A stretch of DNA of 52,863 nt from Caldifarciminota bacterium UBA6260 (GTDB lineage Bacteria > Hydrothermota > 32-111), in NCBI GenBank assembly GCA_002441125.1, contig DJVI01000029.1:1-52863 (forward strand). The letters are read 5' to 3'. Shown piece after piece: positions 43,754-52,303 of this stretch. The translations under genes and the position numbers were made by a program. Position 1 is the stretch's first letter; the number at the start of each line of letters is the position of its first letter. Under the pieces are notes generated by a model. It did not search any database. It was given only the letters and a program-made list of their open reading frames with translations, and had not been told where the DNA came from.

Positions 43754-43957
43754 TTATTTTAAACAGTTACTGCACTTGGAAAAACCTTCCTTTTCTGCCT
43801 GCTGTTCATTGTCTGGTTCAAACCTAACACCATTGCCAGAAGTTATTATTTGGTTAACCCTACAATCATGTTTTTCATTGTACAGATCATGGTAAATTTT
43901 ATTTTTCAGGTCACCTAAAAATCTGAACCCAAAACGAGAATTAACATTTATTGCCAA
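43754..43957 (-). CDS. Small Ada-type zinc-binding-like protein
   Basis: A 67-residue protein started by TTG 43957 with AAGGAGGGA at the right distance. Its pattern KNKIYHD...C...QI...GNGVRF...QAEKEGFSKCSNC follows the metal-binding module of Ada and of nuclease-tail domains: a YH/C pair, a hydrophobic strand, then GFxxCxxC. Zinc binding through the His or Cys of the first half and the terminal CSNC is likely. There is no partner domain. It lies between the subtilase operon and the divergent DtxR gene. The family match is by eye, so moderate. Confidence 0.6.
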   Translation of the reverse strand: MAINVNSRFGFRFLGDLKNKIYHDLYNEKHDCRVNQIITSGNGVRFEPDNEQQAEKEGFSKCSNCLK

Positions 43958-44009
43958 TCTCCCTCCTTTTTTATTAATTTACTACAAATTAAAAAAAAAT
44001 CAATAGGGG

Positions 44010-44054
44010 TTGACTTTTATTTTATTTTAATTAAACTTAATTAGTTAAAACTAA
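44010..44054 (+). promoter_or_regulatory. feo-operon promoter with paired palindromes (putative DtxR-family operator)
   Basis: TTGACT (44010-44015) with a TAAACT -10 candidate (44032-44037). Two abutting inverted repeats, AATTAAACTTAATT (44029-44042) and TTAGTTAAAACTAA (44041-44054), cover the -10 and start region. The second resembles DtxR-type operators. Binding by the first gene product is inferred. Confidence 0.5.
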
Positions 44055-44068
44055 CATTGTGAGATTAT

Positions 44069-44503
44069 ATGAAAAAGTTATCTAAAAGTCTGGAAGATTA
44101 CATTGAAGCTATATACATTGCGAGTAATGGTAAAGATTTTTGCCGTGTAAAAGATATTCAAAAGATTTTAAATGTCTCAAAACCATCTATAGTTAACGCT
44201 TTATCTATACTTAAAGAGGATGGACTTATTTCTCAGGAAAAGTATGGTTATATAAGTTTAACAAAGGATGGAGAAAGGAAAGCTAAAAATGTTTATAAAA
44301 AACACATGATAATTACAGAGTTTGTTGAAAAAATTTTTGAGCTTGAAAATGTTGAGGCACAAAAGATAGCTTGCGAGATAGAGCATATAGTTGATAAGAA
44401 TATATATGAAAGGATGGAGAAGATTTCAAAGAATTTTAACGAGAGAACGAAAAGGGTTCTTTATGGAGAAAATGATGAAACTGATAGAGTTAAAGGAAGG
44501 TGA
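44069..44503 (+). CDS. DtxR/MntR-family metal-dependent repressor
   Basis: A 144-residue regulator. The N-terminal winged helix (SLEDYIEAIYIAS, VSKPSIVNALSILKEDGLI) is followed by the metal-binding dimerisation domain (HMIITEFVEKIF and IACEIEHIVD with Glu/His/Cys ligands). There is no C-terminal SH3-like domain, as in MntR-type members. It is followed and overlapped by feoA, so iron (or manganese) control of Fe(II) uptake is likely. Two palindromes at its promoter could be its operator. Confidence 0.9.
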   Translation: MKKLSKSLEDYIEAIYIASNGKDFCRVKDIQKILNVSKPSIVNALSILKEDGLISQEKYGYISLTKDGERKAKNVYKKHMIITEFVEKIFELENVEAQKIACEIEHIVDKNIYERMEKISKNFNERTKRVLYGENDETDRVKGR

Positions 44504-44696
44504 AAAGGCAAAAGTGTTATCACTTTTTGGTGGTTCAAATTTTGTTTGTAAAGTTAAAAATATGGGGATAACTGAAGAGTGTTTTATAGAAGTTTTAAAA
44601 AATGATGGTAGAGGTCCACTTATAATAAAACAGGATGGATCGAAAATAATAATTGGAAGGATGATGGCATCAAAGATTGAAGTGGAGAGGTTATGA
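44475..44696 (+). CDS. feoA: Ferrous iron transport accessory protein FeoA
   Basis: A 73-residue SH3-like protein (MKLIELKEGEKAKVLSL, NMGITEECFIEVLKND, GRMMASKIEVERL). The open frame extends further upstream into the regulator gene, but ATG 44475 behind GGAG fits the family length. The 5' end overlaps the DtxR-type gene by 29 bases, and ATGA couples it to feoB. Confidence 0.88.
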   Translation: MKLIELKEGEKAKVLSLFGGSNFVCKVKNMGITEECFIEVLKNDGRGPLIIKQDGSKIIIGRMMASKIEVERL

Positions 44697-46660
44697 GTGA
44701 AAAGATAGTTATTGTAGGTCACCCGAACAGTGGAAAATCTTCCCTTTTTAACAGTTTAACTGGTTTAGATCAGACTGTTGGGAATTGGCCGGGAGTTACA
44801 GTTGAAAAGAAGGAAGGTTTTTTCTTCATAGATGATAACAAATTTGAGGTTGTCGATCTTCCGGGTTGTTACGGCTTAACTCCAACAAGTATAGATGAAA
44901 AGATTTCTTTGGACTACCTTTTAAGTTCTTCTCCATCTTTGATAGTAAACATTCTTGATGGTTCAAATCTTGAAAGATCCTTTTTTCTTTCTTTACAACT
45001 TTTTTTTCTCGATATACCTATAATATTTTTTATAAACAAAATGGATGTTGCAAAAAGCAAAGGAATAAAGATAGATTTTGAGAAGTTAAAAGGTATTTTT
45101 TCCTGTGATATTGTTTTGGGTTCAGTTAAAAATGGAGAAGGGATTGAAGATTTAAAAATATTGATAAAAAAAAACATAAACAAAAAAGTTTGTGAAACTA
45201 AGTATTTTAAAGTTAGTGACAAGGTTTATCTTCATATTGAAAAGATATCTGAACTACTTGTAAAATATAAAGAGTTTGAAAAACATCCAAAATTTTACTC
45301 TTTGAAAGTTATAGAAAATGATAAAAATTTTGCTCCATCAATTTTTAAAATTTTAAATGAAAAAGATCTTTCTAAAATAAAAAGTATTGTCGATGAAGTT
45401 TATAAAGATATAAAAAAGAAAGATTTTTTAACACTCGACTGGTTTTACTCTTTAAGCAGAGGTATTGTTGGAGAGGTAACAACAAAAGAATTCTCCGATA
45501 AGAAAAGTTTAACTGAAGAAATAGATAATACACTTTTGAATAAATTTTTCTCTATCCCAATCTTTTTGATAACATTTTTGTTTATCTTCTTCCTGACATT
45601 TTTTCTCGGTGATATTTTTTCGAATTTTCTCTCTTTTCTTTTTGAAAACCTCTCTTTTTTCCTAACAAAAATTATAAAAGAAGGATTTTTGCTATCATTT
45701 TTAACTGAAGGAGTAGTTGGAGGAATTGGATCCGTAATAACTTTAATTCCCTATATATTTTTTATGTACATTTTTCTTGGTTTTCTTGAAGACACAGGTT
45801 ATATGGCAAGAGTTGTTTTCATAATGGATAGGTTTATGCATAAAATAGGTCTTCATGGAAAATCTTTCATATCTTTGGTTTTAGGTTTTGGATGTTCCGT
45901 TCCTGCAGTTCTTTCAACAAGAGTTCTCGATACACCAAAGGACAGGATAAAAACAATACTTATAATTCCTTTCATTCCATGTTCTGCCCGTTTGACAGTT
46001 TTGATATTTTTTGGAGCAATAATTTTTGGAAAATGGAGTTTTCTGGTAATTTTTATACTATTTTTGTTATCTATTCTTTTTGCGATTTTTTCAGGATTTT
46101 TCTTTGACAGGTTTCTTTTAAGGGAAAAGAGCGAAGGTTTGATAATGGAACTTCCAGATTACCATCTTCCAACATTGAAAAATTTACTTTTGAATTCTTA
46201 TTTCAAAGTAAAAGATTTTTTGAAAAGAGCTGGAACTTTGATATTTTTTATAACGGTTATAATATTTCTTCTCTCTTATTTTCCAAAAAATGTTGAGGGT
46301 GGTTTTATAAGGGTCGCCGGAGAAAAGATTAATTTTCTTTTTAAACCTCTCGGTTTTGATGTTGAGAGAACAGTTTCCCTTATAACAGGTTTTTTTGCAA
46401 AAGAATCTGTTATATCAACTCTCGGTGTATTATATAAAGGAGAACAGATTGAGCGTGTTATCGTTAATAGATGGAGTAGTGTTGATGGTTTTGTCTTTCT
46501 TCTTTTCCTTATGATTTATTTACCTTGCATAGCAACAGCTATAGTAATAAAACAGGAAACAGGTTCCTTTTTATATCTTTTCGGAATAATATTCTATTCT
46601 ATACTATTTGCATATTTGATTTCATTTTTGGTTAGGTATTTTTTACTTTTGATATTATGA
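44693..46660 (+). CDS. feoB: Ferrous iron transporter FeoB
   Basis: A 655-residue inner-membrane Fe(II) transporter. The cytosolic G-protein domain has GHPNSGKSS (residues 9-17), VDLPGCYGL and NKMD, followed by a helical GDI-like region. The membrane part has two gate motifs, with GFGCSVPAVLSTR and SARLTVLIFF conserved. It is ATGA-coupled to feoA and to the small FeoC-like gene. In an anaerobe, Fe(II) uptake supplies the diiron and FeS enzymes seen elsewhere in this window. Confidence 0.96.
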   Translation: MSEKIVIVGHPNSGKSSLFNSLTGLDQTVGNWPGVTVEKKEGFFFIDDNKFEVVDLPGCYGLTPTSIDEKISLDYLLSSSPSLIVNILDGSNLERSFFLSLQLFFLDIPIIFFINKMDVAKSKGIKIDFEKLKGIFSCDIVLGSVKNGEGIEDLKILIKKNINKKVCETKYFKVSDKVYLHIEKISELLVKYKEFEKHPKFYSLKVIENDKNFAPSIFKILNEKDLSKIKSIVDEVYKDIKKKDFLTLDWFYSLSRGIVGEVTTKEFSDKKSLTEEIDNTLLNKFFSIPIFLITFLFIFFLTFFLGDIFSNFLSFLFENLSFFLTKIIKEGFLLSFLTEGVVGGIGSVITLIPYIFFMYIFLGFLEDTGYMARVVFIMDRFMHKIGLHGKSFISLVLGFGCSVPAVLSTRVLDTPKDRIKTILIIPFIPCSARLTVLIFFGAIIFGKWSFLVIFILFLLSILFAIFSGFFFDRFLLREKSEGLIMELPDYHLPTLKNLLLNSYFKVKDFLKRAGTLIFFITVIIFLLSYFPKNVEGGFIRVAGEKINFLFKPLGFDVERTVSLITGFFAKESVISTLGVLYKGEQIERVIVNRWSSVDGFVFLLFLMIYLPCIATAIVIKQETGSFLYLFGIIFYSILFAYLISFLVRYFLLLIL

Positions 46661-46851
46661 TAGAAGAGATAATAGATTACATTTTAAAGAAAAAGGTAGT
46701 TTCAACAAAAGAGTTGACAAAAAGGTTCAACATAGATGAACCTTTTCTTGATTACATTATAAGTTATGCAAAAAATAAAGGTTACGGAATTAAAAAGGAT
46801 AAGAACAAACTTTTGAAGTGTTCTTTTTGTCCATATAAAAAGTTCTTTTAG
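46657..46851 (+). CDS. feoC: FeoC-like winged-helix protein
   Basis: A 64-residue protein: a winged-helix part (IIDYILKKKVVSTKELTKRF, DEPFLDYIISYAKNKG) and a C-terminal CSFCP. FeoC proteins have the same size, helix-turn-helix and cysteine tail. It is ATGA-coupled to feoB, completing a feoABC set. Only two cysteines remain, fewer than in enterobacterial FeoC, so an iron-sulfur role is uncertain. Confidence 0.72.
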   Translation: MIEEIIDYILKKKVVSTKELTKRFNIDEPFLDYIISYAKNKGYGIKKDKNKLLKCSFCPYKKFF

Positions 46852-46854
46852 GAC

Positions 46855-46882
46855 TTGACAACCCTTTTTTTAAAATTAAATT
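46855..46882 (+). promoter_or_regulatory. groESL promoter candidate
   Basis: TTGACA (46855-46860), 16-base spacer, TAAATT (46877-46882). No CIRCE inverted repeat is visible between here and groES. Confidence 0.45.
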
Positions 46883-46939
46883 AAAGTAGTTATAAGTGAA
46901 GGTATTTTTCTTTTTAAATAAATAAAAGGAGGTATAGTT

Positions 46940-47227
46940 ATGGCAAAGGAGAGTAAAATACAACCTATCAACGGAAAGGTCCTTATAAAGAGGATCGAAG
47001 AGAAAGAGGTTAAAAAAGGTTCCATAATAATTCCAGATACCGCAAAAGAGAAACCACAGCAGGGAGAGGTTATAGCTGCTTCCAAAAAATTAGATGGAAA
47101 AGATGCTGATGTTAAACCTGGAGACATAGTTCTTTTTGGTAAGTATGCTGGAACCGATATAGAAATCGATGGTGTTGAGTATGTTATTATGGACTCAACA
47201 GATATCCTTGCAATAATAAACAAATAA
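46940..47227 (+). CDS. groS: Co-chaperonin GroES (Hsp10)
   Basis: A 95-residue co-chaperonin. Typical segments are PINGKVLIKRIEE, GSIIIPDTAKEKPQQGEV (mobile loop), VKPGDIVLFGKYAGTDIEIDG and a terminal DILAIIN. AAAGGAGG lies before ATG 46940. It is followed by groEL after 12 bases. It caps GroEL rings in the cytosol. Confidence 0.97.
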   Translation: MAKESKIQPINGKVLIKRIEEKEVKKGSIIIPDTAKEKPQQGEVIAASKKLDGKDADVKPGDIVLFGKYAGTDIEIDGVEYVIMDSTDILAIINK

Positions 47228-47239
47228 ATGGAGGTAATG

Positions 47240-48874
47240 ATGACATCAAAAGAGATAATTTATAGTGATGAAGCTCGTAGAAAGATTCTTGAAGGTGTAA
47301 ATAAACTTGCGGATGCAGTTAAAGTAACTCTTGGTCCAAAGGGAAGAAATGTTGCTATAGAGAAAAAATTTGGCGCACCAACTATTACGAAAGATGGTGT
47401 AACGGTTGCCAAAGAGATAGAACTTGAGGATCCATTTGAAAATATGGGTGCACAGATGGTTAAAGAGGTAGCATCAAAAACATCTGATGTTGCTGGTGAT
47501 GGAACAACAACCGCAACAGTTCTTGCACAGGCAATTTTCAGGGAAGGTTTGAAACATGTAACAGCTGGAAGAAATCCGATTCTTGTTAAAAGAGGAATAG
47601 ATAAAGCTGTTGAAGCTGTTGTTGAAGAGTTGAAAAAACTTTCAAAAGAGACAAAGGACAAAAAAGAGATAGCACAGGTTGCATCGATTTCAGCAAACAA
47701 CGATAGTTCGATAGGTGATATTATTGCTGAAGCTATGGATAAGGCAGGAAAGGATGGAGTCATTACCGTTGAAGAGGGAAAGTCAAACAAGATGGAACTT
47801 GAATTCGTTGAGGGTATGCAGTTTGATAGAGGTTATCTCTCTCCTTACTTTATAACAAATGCTGAAAAGATGACCGTTGAACTTGAAAAACCATACCTTC
47901 TCATAACAGATAAAAAGATTTCAAATATGAAAGAGGTTCTTCCAATTCTTGAACAGGTAGCACAGTCTGGAAAACCTTTACTTATAATAGCTGAGGATGT
48001 TGAGGGTGAACCTCTTGCTACATTGGTTGTCAACAAGTTAAGAGGAACATTGAACGCATGTGCTGTTAAAGCACCAGGTTATGGAGACAGAAGAAAAGAG
48101 ATGCTTCAGGATATAGCCATTGTTACAGGTGGAAGAGTTATATCTGAAGAGCAGGGAATGAAACTCGAATCTGTCCAGTTAAGAGATCTTGGACAGTGCG
48201 AAAAGATAACTGTTGATAAAGAGAATACTACTATAGTTGATGGAAAAGGTAAAAAGAGTGATATAGATGCAAGAATATTACAGATTAAAAAACAGATACA
48301 GGAAACGACAAGTGATTATGATAAGGAAAAATTACAAGAAAGGTTGGCAAAACTCGCAGGTGGAGTTGCAGTTTTAAATGTTGGCGCACCAACTGAAGTT
48401 GAGATGAAAGAGAAGAAGGCGAGAGTTGAGGATGCTTTGCATGCTACAAAGGCTGCTGTTGAAGAGGGTATAGTTCCTGGTGGTGGAACAGCATATTTAA
48501 GAACTTTGAAAGCTATAGATAAGATAGAGTTTTCAAATGATGATGAAAAAATAGGTGCTGAAATAATCAAAAAAGCACTTGAAGAGCCAATAAGAATGAT
48601 AGTTAAAAATGCTGGTGAAGAGGATGCTGTTATAGTTAATCAGGTAAAGAATGCAAAGAAGAATGAAGGTTTCAATGTTCTTTCAGGAAAGATCGAAGAT
48701 ATGTTCGAAGCTGGTGTTATAGACCCAACAAAAGTTTCAAGAACAGCACTCGAAAATGCAGCCTCAGTTGCATCATTACTTCTCACAACAGAATGTATGA
48801 TAGCTGAAAAGAAAGAAGAGGAAAAACAGCCAATGATGCCTCCAGCAGGCGGTGGTTACGGCGGAATGTATTAA
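47240..48874 (+). CDS. groL: Chaperonin GroEL (Hsp60)
   Basis: A 544-residue chaperonin. Landmarks: VTLGPKGRNV, DGVTVAKEIEL, VAGDGTTTATVLAQ (ATP site), the signature AALHATKAA-equivalent ALHATKAAVEEGIVPGGG, and a C-terminal GGGYGGMY tail. Earlier in-frame ATGs at 47228 and 47237 are too close to or overlap GGAGG (47230-47234), so 47240 is chosen. It is followed by an intrinsic terminator. Confidence 0.97.
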   Translation: MTSKEIIYSDEARRKILEGVNKLADAVKVTLGPKGRNVAIEKKFGAPTITKDGVTVAKEIELEDPFENMGAQMVKEVASKTSDVAGDGTTTATVLAQAIFREGLKHVTAGRNPILVKRGIDKAVEAVVEELKKLSKETKDKKEIAQVASISANNDSSIGDIIAEAMDKAGKDGVITVEEGKSNKMELEFVEGMQFDRGYLSPYFITNAEKMTVELEKPYLLITDKKISNMKEVLPILEQVAQSGKPLLIIAEDVEGEPLATLVVNKLRGTLNACAVKAPGYGDRRKEMLQDIAIVTGGRVISEEQGMKLESVQLRDLGQCEKITVDKENTTIVDGKGKKSDIDARILQIKKQIQETTSDYDKEKLQERLAKLAGGVAVLNVGAPTEVEMKEKKARVEDALHATKAAVEEGIVPGGGTAYLRTLKAIDKIEFSNDDEKIGAEIIKKALEEPIRMIVKNAGEEDAVIVNQVKNAKKNEGFNVLSGKIEDMFEAGVIDPTKVSRTALENAASVASLLLTTECMIAEKKEEEKQPMMPPAGGGYGGMY

Positions 48875-48886
48875 TTAGAATATAGG

Positions 48887-48914
48887 GATGGCGGGATTAT
48901 CCCGCCATCTTTTT
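48887..48914 (+). terminator. Intrinsic terminator after groEL
   Basis: GATGGCGGGA / TCCCGCCATC hairpin (48887-48896 with 48900-48909, three-base loop) followed by TTTTT. Confidence 0.88.
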
Positions 48915-48928
48915 AAATGGAGTGAAAA

Positions 48929-49201
48929 ATGCCAAACTATGATTATAAATGTAAAAAATGTAATCTCGTTTTTAATGTTTTTCATAAAATGTCAGATAAC
49001 CCGAAAGTAAAATGTCCGGAATGTGGTTCTGATTCTGAAAAGATTCTAAGTTACAATTCAAATATAATTTTCAAAGGTCCAGGATTTTATGTAAACGATT
49101 ACAAAAATAATTCTCATTCACACAATAAAAAAGATAGCGATAAAGGGAAATCAAATTGTTCTGGTGGGAATTGCACTGGAACCTGTTCTTCTTGTAGTTG
49201 A
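48929..49201 (+). CDS. FmdB-family zinc-ribbon protein with Cys-rich tail
   Basis: A 90-residue protein. The N-terminal FmdB-type zinc ribbon (MPNYDYKCKKCNLVF ... KCPECGSDSEKIL) has two CxxC knuckles. A KGPGFYVNDY segment follows, then a His/Ser/Lys-rich linker and a tail with four more cysteines (SNCSGGNCTGTCSSCS). The role of the family is uncertain, with regulatory proposals only. Its stop codon abuts that of mnmG on the other strand, with no terminator visible. Confidence 0.85.
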   Translation: MPNYDYKCKKCNLVFNVFHKMSDNPKVKCPECGSDSEKILSYNSNIIFKGPGFYVNDYKNNSHSHNKKDSDKGKSNCSGGNCTGTCSSCS

Positions 49202-50983
49202 TCAGATCTTTTTCAAAATAACGATTATATTTTCAATATCGGATGGATCTATAAGACCGTAAAGATCCTTTACCTTTTCAACTTCAGTTTTAGAAATTAT
49301 CTCTTTTGCCTCTTTTGAGATTATAGGTGAGGATAATAACCTTTTTTTATCTTTTATAAATCTTTCTCCATTTTCAAGAACAATTTTTGTTATTCTTTTA
49401 TATTTTTCTATATAACCTTTATATTTGTTTTCTGAGTATACGAAAAGAAGAGCTTTGGTTGAAAATTGAGGTAAAAGATTTTTAAAATTTTCAAAAGGAT
49501 ATGATGGATCTTTTAAAAATTCATATTCACTTTTTAAAATAAAATTATCCGAATCTTTATATATAAATTTTTTCAACTCTTCACTCTCTTCAAAAAGTTT
49601 TTTGTAAAGTTTTCTTCTTTTATCATCTATATTTATCTTTTCAGCTATTTCTTTTAATCTAATGAAAGAGTTATCCTGCCTTAAATACAATCTGTTTTCT
49701 GACCTTGATGTAAACAATCTGTAAGGTTCTGTTAGATCCTTTTTAATAATATCATCTATCAAAACTCCAATATATGAATTGAACCTATCAAATATTATCT
49801 CTTCTCTTTTTAAAAAAGACAAAGAAGCGTTTAATCCTGCTACATATCCTTGTGCTGCAGCCTCTTCATACCCGCTCGTTCCATTTATCTGTCCTGCAAA
49901 ATAAAGACCTTTTATATTTTTATGTTCAAGTGTTGGTTTTATCTGTTTACTTTTTAAAGCATCATACTCTATAGCGTATCCAGGTTGGATAAAGATACTA
50001 TTTTCAAGCCCTTTAATAGAACGAATATACTCATATTGAACATCAACAGGTAACGATGATGATGCACCGTTAACATAAACTATTTCATTATCAACGCCCA
50101 TAGGTTCTATGAATATTGTATGGGAGTTTCTTTCAGAAAATTTTACAACTTTATCTTCGAGAGATGGGCAATATCTTGGTCCTTTTCCCTCTATGTTCCC
50201 TGAATAGAGTGCTGAAAGGTGAAGGTTATCCCTAATTGTTTTATGTGTTCTTTCGTTTGTTCTTGTTATATAGCATGATATCCTGTTTTCAACTTTATCT
50301 GTCAGAACAGAAAAAGTACCAATATCCTTCTCACCTTTTTGTTCTTCCATCTTTGAAAAATCGATACTACTTTTTTTCAACCTTGGACTTGTTCCGGTTT
50401 TCAATCTTATAAGTTTAATCCCTATACTCTTTAAAGAGTTGGAAAGTTTTTCCGAGTTCTTTTCAGAGTATCTTCCACCTTTTATCTCTTCTTTTCCTAT
50501 AAAAATTTTTCCACCTAAAAAAGTTCCAGAACATATTACAACATAATTTGTTTGTATATTTTGACCTTTTTCTAATTTGACTCCAACCACCCTCTCATTT
50601 TGTAATAAAATATCCGTTACCTCATCCTCAACTATAGTTAAATTTTTAAAGCCATTTAAAATTTGTAATCCATTTTCCGGGTATGTTGAAGAATCTATCT
50701 GTGCTCTTAAAGACCATACAGCAGGTCCTTTGCTTGAGTTTAAAAGTTTAAAATGTATTCCACTTCTATCCGCAAGTATCGGCATCGAACCGGAAAGAAC
50801 ATCAAGTTCATAAACAAGATGGCTTTTTCCTATTCCACCTATAGAAGGGTTGCAAGATGGAAATCCGATTTTATCCTTTGCAAATGTAACCAAAAGGACT
50901 TTTAGGTTTAAAAGTGAACTTATTGTGGCAGCCTCAATTCCGGCATGCCCTCCACCAACTATTACTATATCGTATTGGGACAT
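49202..50983 (-). CDS. mnmG: tRNA uridine-5-carboxymethylaminomethyl modification enzyme MnmG (GidA)
   Basis: A 593-residue FAD protein acting with MnmE on wobble U34. It has the dinucleotide fold VIVGGGHAGIEAA (residues 7-19), FPSCNPSIGGIGK, VICSGTFLGGKI and GLYFAGQINGTSGYEEAAAQG. Length is slightly under the usual ~620. The gene follows ptsN within four bases. It is not next to rsmG or the origin, as is common elsewhere; instead it lies on the same arm as the 23S gene. Confidence 0.95.
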   Translation of the reverse strand: MSQYDIVIVGGGHAGIEAATISSLLNLKVLLVTFAKDKIGFPSCNPSIGGIGKSHLVYELDVLSGSMPILADRSGIHFKLLNSSKGPAVWSLRAQIDSSTYPENGLQILNGFKNLTIVEDEVTDILLQNERVVGVKLEKGQNIQTNYVVICSGTFLGGKIFIGKEEIKGGRYSEKNSEKLSNSLKSIGIKLIRLKTGTSPRLKKSSIDFSKMEEQKGEKDIGTFSVLTDKVENRISCYITRTNERTHKTIRDNLHLSALYSGNIEGKGPRYCPSLEDKVVKFSERNSHTIFIEPMGVDNEIVYVNGASSSLPVDVQYEYIRSIKGLENSIFIQPGYAIEYDALKSKQIKPTLEHKNIKGLYFAGQINGTSGYEEAAAQGYVAGLNASLSFLKREEIIFDRFNSYIGVLIDDIIKKDLTEPYRLFTSRSENRLYLRQDNSFIRLKEIAEKINIDDKRRKLYKKLFEESEELKKFIYKDSDNFILKSEYEFLKDPSYPFENFKNLLPQFSTKALLFVYSENKYKGYIEKYKRITKIVLENGERFIKDKKRLLSSPIISKEAKEIISKTEVEKVKDLYGLIDPSDIENIIVILKKI

Positions 50984-50986
50984 TCT

Positions 50987-51448
50987 TTAAACTGTTTCTT
51001 CCTGTTGGAAGATCTTTAGCACATCCTTTGCAGTTTCAGCTTTCAGAATTTTTTCTCTGAAACTTTCCTTTCTGCATATTCTTGAAATTCTTGCCAGTAA
51101 CTGTATATATTTGTTTTTATTTTCCTCATTGGATGCTATCAAAAAGAATATGTGAACAGGTTTTGAATCGAAAGATTTAAAATCTATTCCATCCCTTGAA
51201 ATTCCAAAAGCGAGAGCAAGTCCTGAAACCGTTTCTGTTCTTGCATGTGGTATGGCTATATTGTGTCCTATACCTGTTGTTTCTATAGATTCCCTTTCCT
51301 TCAATTTTTCAACAAGTAAATTTTTATCTTCAACAAGATTGTTGTCAACAAGAACCTGTGCAAGTTCAACCAAAACATCATCTTTCGTTTTTGCTTTGAG
51401 GTCAGTTTTTATAAGATTCTCATTTAAAAGTTTATAAATAAATTCCAT
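50987..51448 (-). CDS. ptsN: PTS EIIA domain protein (PtsN/fructose-type)
   Basis: A 153-residue PTS IIA type 2 protein. The phosphoacceptor is the His in GIGHNIAIPHART (the IPH histidine). Without a sugar transporter nearby, a regulatory PtsN-like role is more likely than sugar uptake. ATG 51448 joins the PHP stop (TGATG) and is better placed behind AGAGGAAG than the in-frame TTG 51451. Four bases separate it from mnmG. Confidence 0.88.
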   Translation of the reverse strand: MEFIYKLLNENLIKTDLKAKTKDDVLVELAQVLVDNNLVEDKNLLVEKLKERESIETTGIGHNIAIPHARTETVSGLALAFGISRDGIDFKSFDSKPVHIFFLIASNEENKNKYIQLLARISRICRKESFREKILKAETAKDVLKIFQQEETV

Positions 51449-52230
51449 CAATCTTCCTCTTCTTTTTTAAATATGTCTTTTATTTTAGCAAAAAAATTTG
51501 ATTTAATCAATACCTTATTTTCAAAAAATTCACCTTTAACAACTTTTGAAGGATTTTCAATGAAAAGTTGTTTCGCAACATTTTCTTTAAATTTTTTCTC
51601 TATGTTTTTGAAAGATGATGAAAGTATGGGTGGTCTTAGATCTATTGAATGTGCATCGGAAGCGACAAAGTTCACCTGATTTTTTTTAAGGACTTTTATA
51701 AATGTTGGAAAAATATTTTTGTTTAAAATATCGTCTGCGTTGAATTGAAATAAAACTCCAAGATCTGAAAGTTCATCGAGAAAATTGATGTTTGAAAAAA
51801 TTTTTCTGTTTCTAAAAGGATGAACTATAATTGGAGTTATATCTGCCGATGTAAAATATTTTATTATCTCCTTATAGTATAAAGGTATATCGAGAAATGG
51901 AAATTCTAAAAGAACATATTTACCCATCCCGTTAACCGTTAAAATCTCAACATTATCTTCATATTTTTTTAAAAGTTCTTTATCTATTCTAACCTCAAAA
52001 CCAAGATGCAATTTTAAATCTATTCCAACTTCTTTTATTTTATCTTTCAAGATAGAAAAATTCTCTTTAACATTTTCTATATCATATTTGAACTCTTCTG
52101 CTATATGTGGAGTTAAAATTATTTCATTTATACCATCATTTTTAGCTATCTGAAGCATCATCAAACTTGTTTCTATATCTTTTGGACCATCATCCAATCC
52201 AAAAAGCGAATGGTTATGAATATCTATCAT
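51448..52230 (-). CDS. PHP-domain tyrosine-protein phosphatase (CpsB/YwqE-like)
   Basis: A 260-residue manganese-dependent phosphatase. Metal motifs are DIHNHSLFGLDDGPK (residues 3-17), ILTPHI, GFEVR, IVHPFRN and SDAHS. The family dephosphorylates bacterial tyrosine kinases that control capsule export. No kinase is visible here; the polysaccharide genes are at 21-27 kb. Its promoter leaves no leader, and a dispersed repeat abuts that promoter. Confidence 0.92.
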   Translation of the reverse strand: MIDIHNHSLFGLDDGPKDIETSLMMLQIAKNDGINEIILTPHIAEEFKYDIENVKENFSILKDKIKEVGIDLKLHLGFEVRIDKELLKKYEDNVEILTVNGMGKYVLLEFPFLDIPLYYKEIIKYFTSADITPIIVHPFRNRKIFSNINFLDELSDLGVLFQFNADDILNKNIFPTFIKVLKKNQVNFVASDAHSIDLRPPILSSSFKNIEKKFKENVAKQLFIENPSKVVKGEFFENKVLIKSNFFAKIKDIFKKEEED

Positions 52231-52236
52231 GCATAT

Positions 52237-52264
52237 ATTTTACAATCCAAAAATTTTATTTCAA
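52237..52264 (-). promoter_or_regulatory. PHP phosphatase promoter, probable leaderless start
   Basis: Minus strand: TTGAAA (52264-52259), 16-base spacer, TAAAAT (52242-52237), then six bases to ATG 52230; no Shine-Dalgarno. Confidence 0.55.
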
Positions 52265-52270
52265 GAAAAA

Positions 52271-52303
52271 AATTTGGGGATGAGTTTGACTCTGTGACAT
52301 TTT
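52271..52303 (-). repeat. Dispersed repeat copy C
   Basis: On the minus strand, AAAAATGTCACAGAGTCA followed by AACTCATCCCCAAATTT matches copies A and B except in the middle. As with copy A, it ends a few bases upstream of a TTGAAA -35 in the same orientation. Confidence 0.6.

Noticed and set aside
44391..44474. Upstream extension of feoA
   Set aside because: The extra residues lie inside the DtxR-family gene, are not FeoA-like, and the ATG at 44475 has the better-placed GGAG.
46876..47223. 115-codon open frame antisense to groES
   Set aside because: Overlaps the complete groES gene and lacks start signals.
47260..47790. 176-codon open frame antisense to groEL
   Set aside because: It is a composition shadow of the well-conserved groEL coding strand; no ribosome-binding site or recognisable protein.
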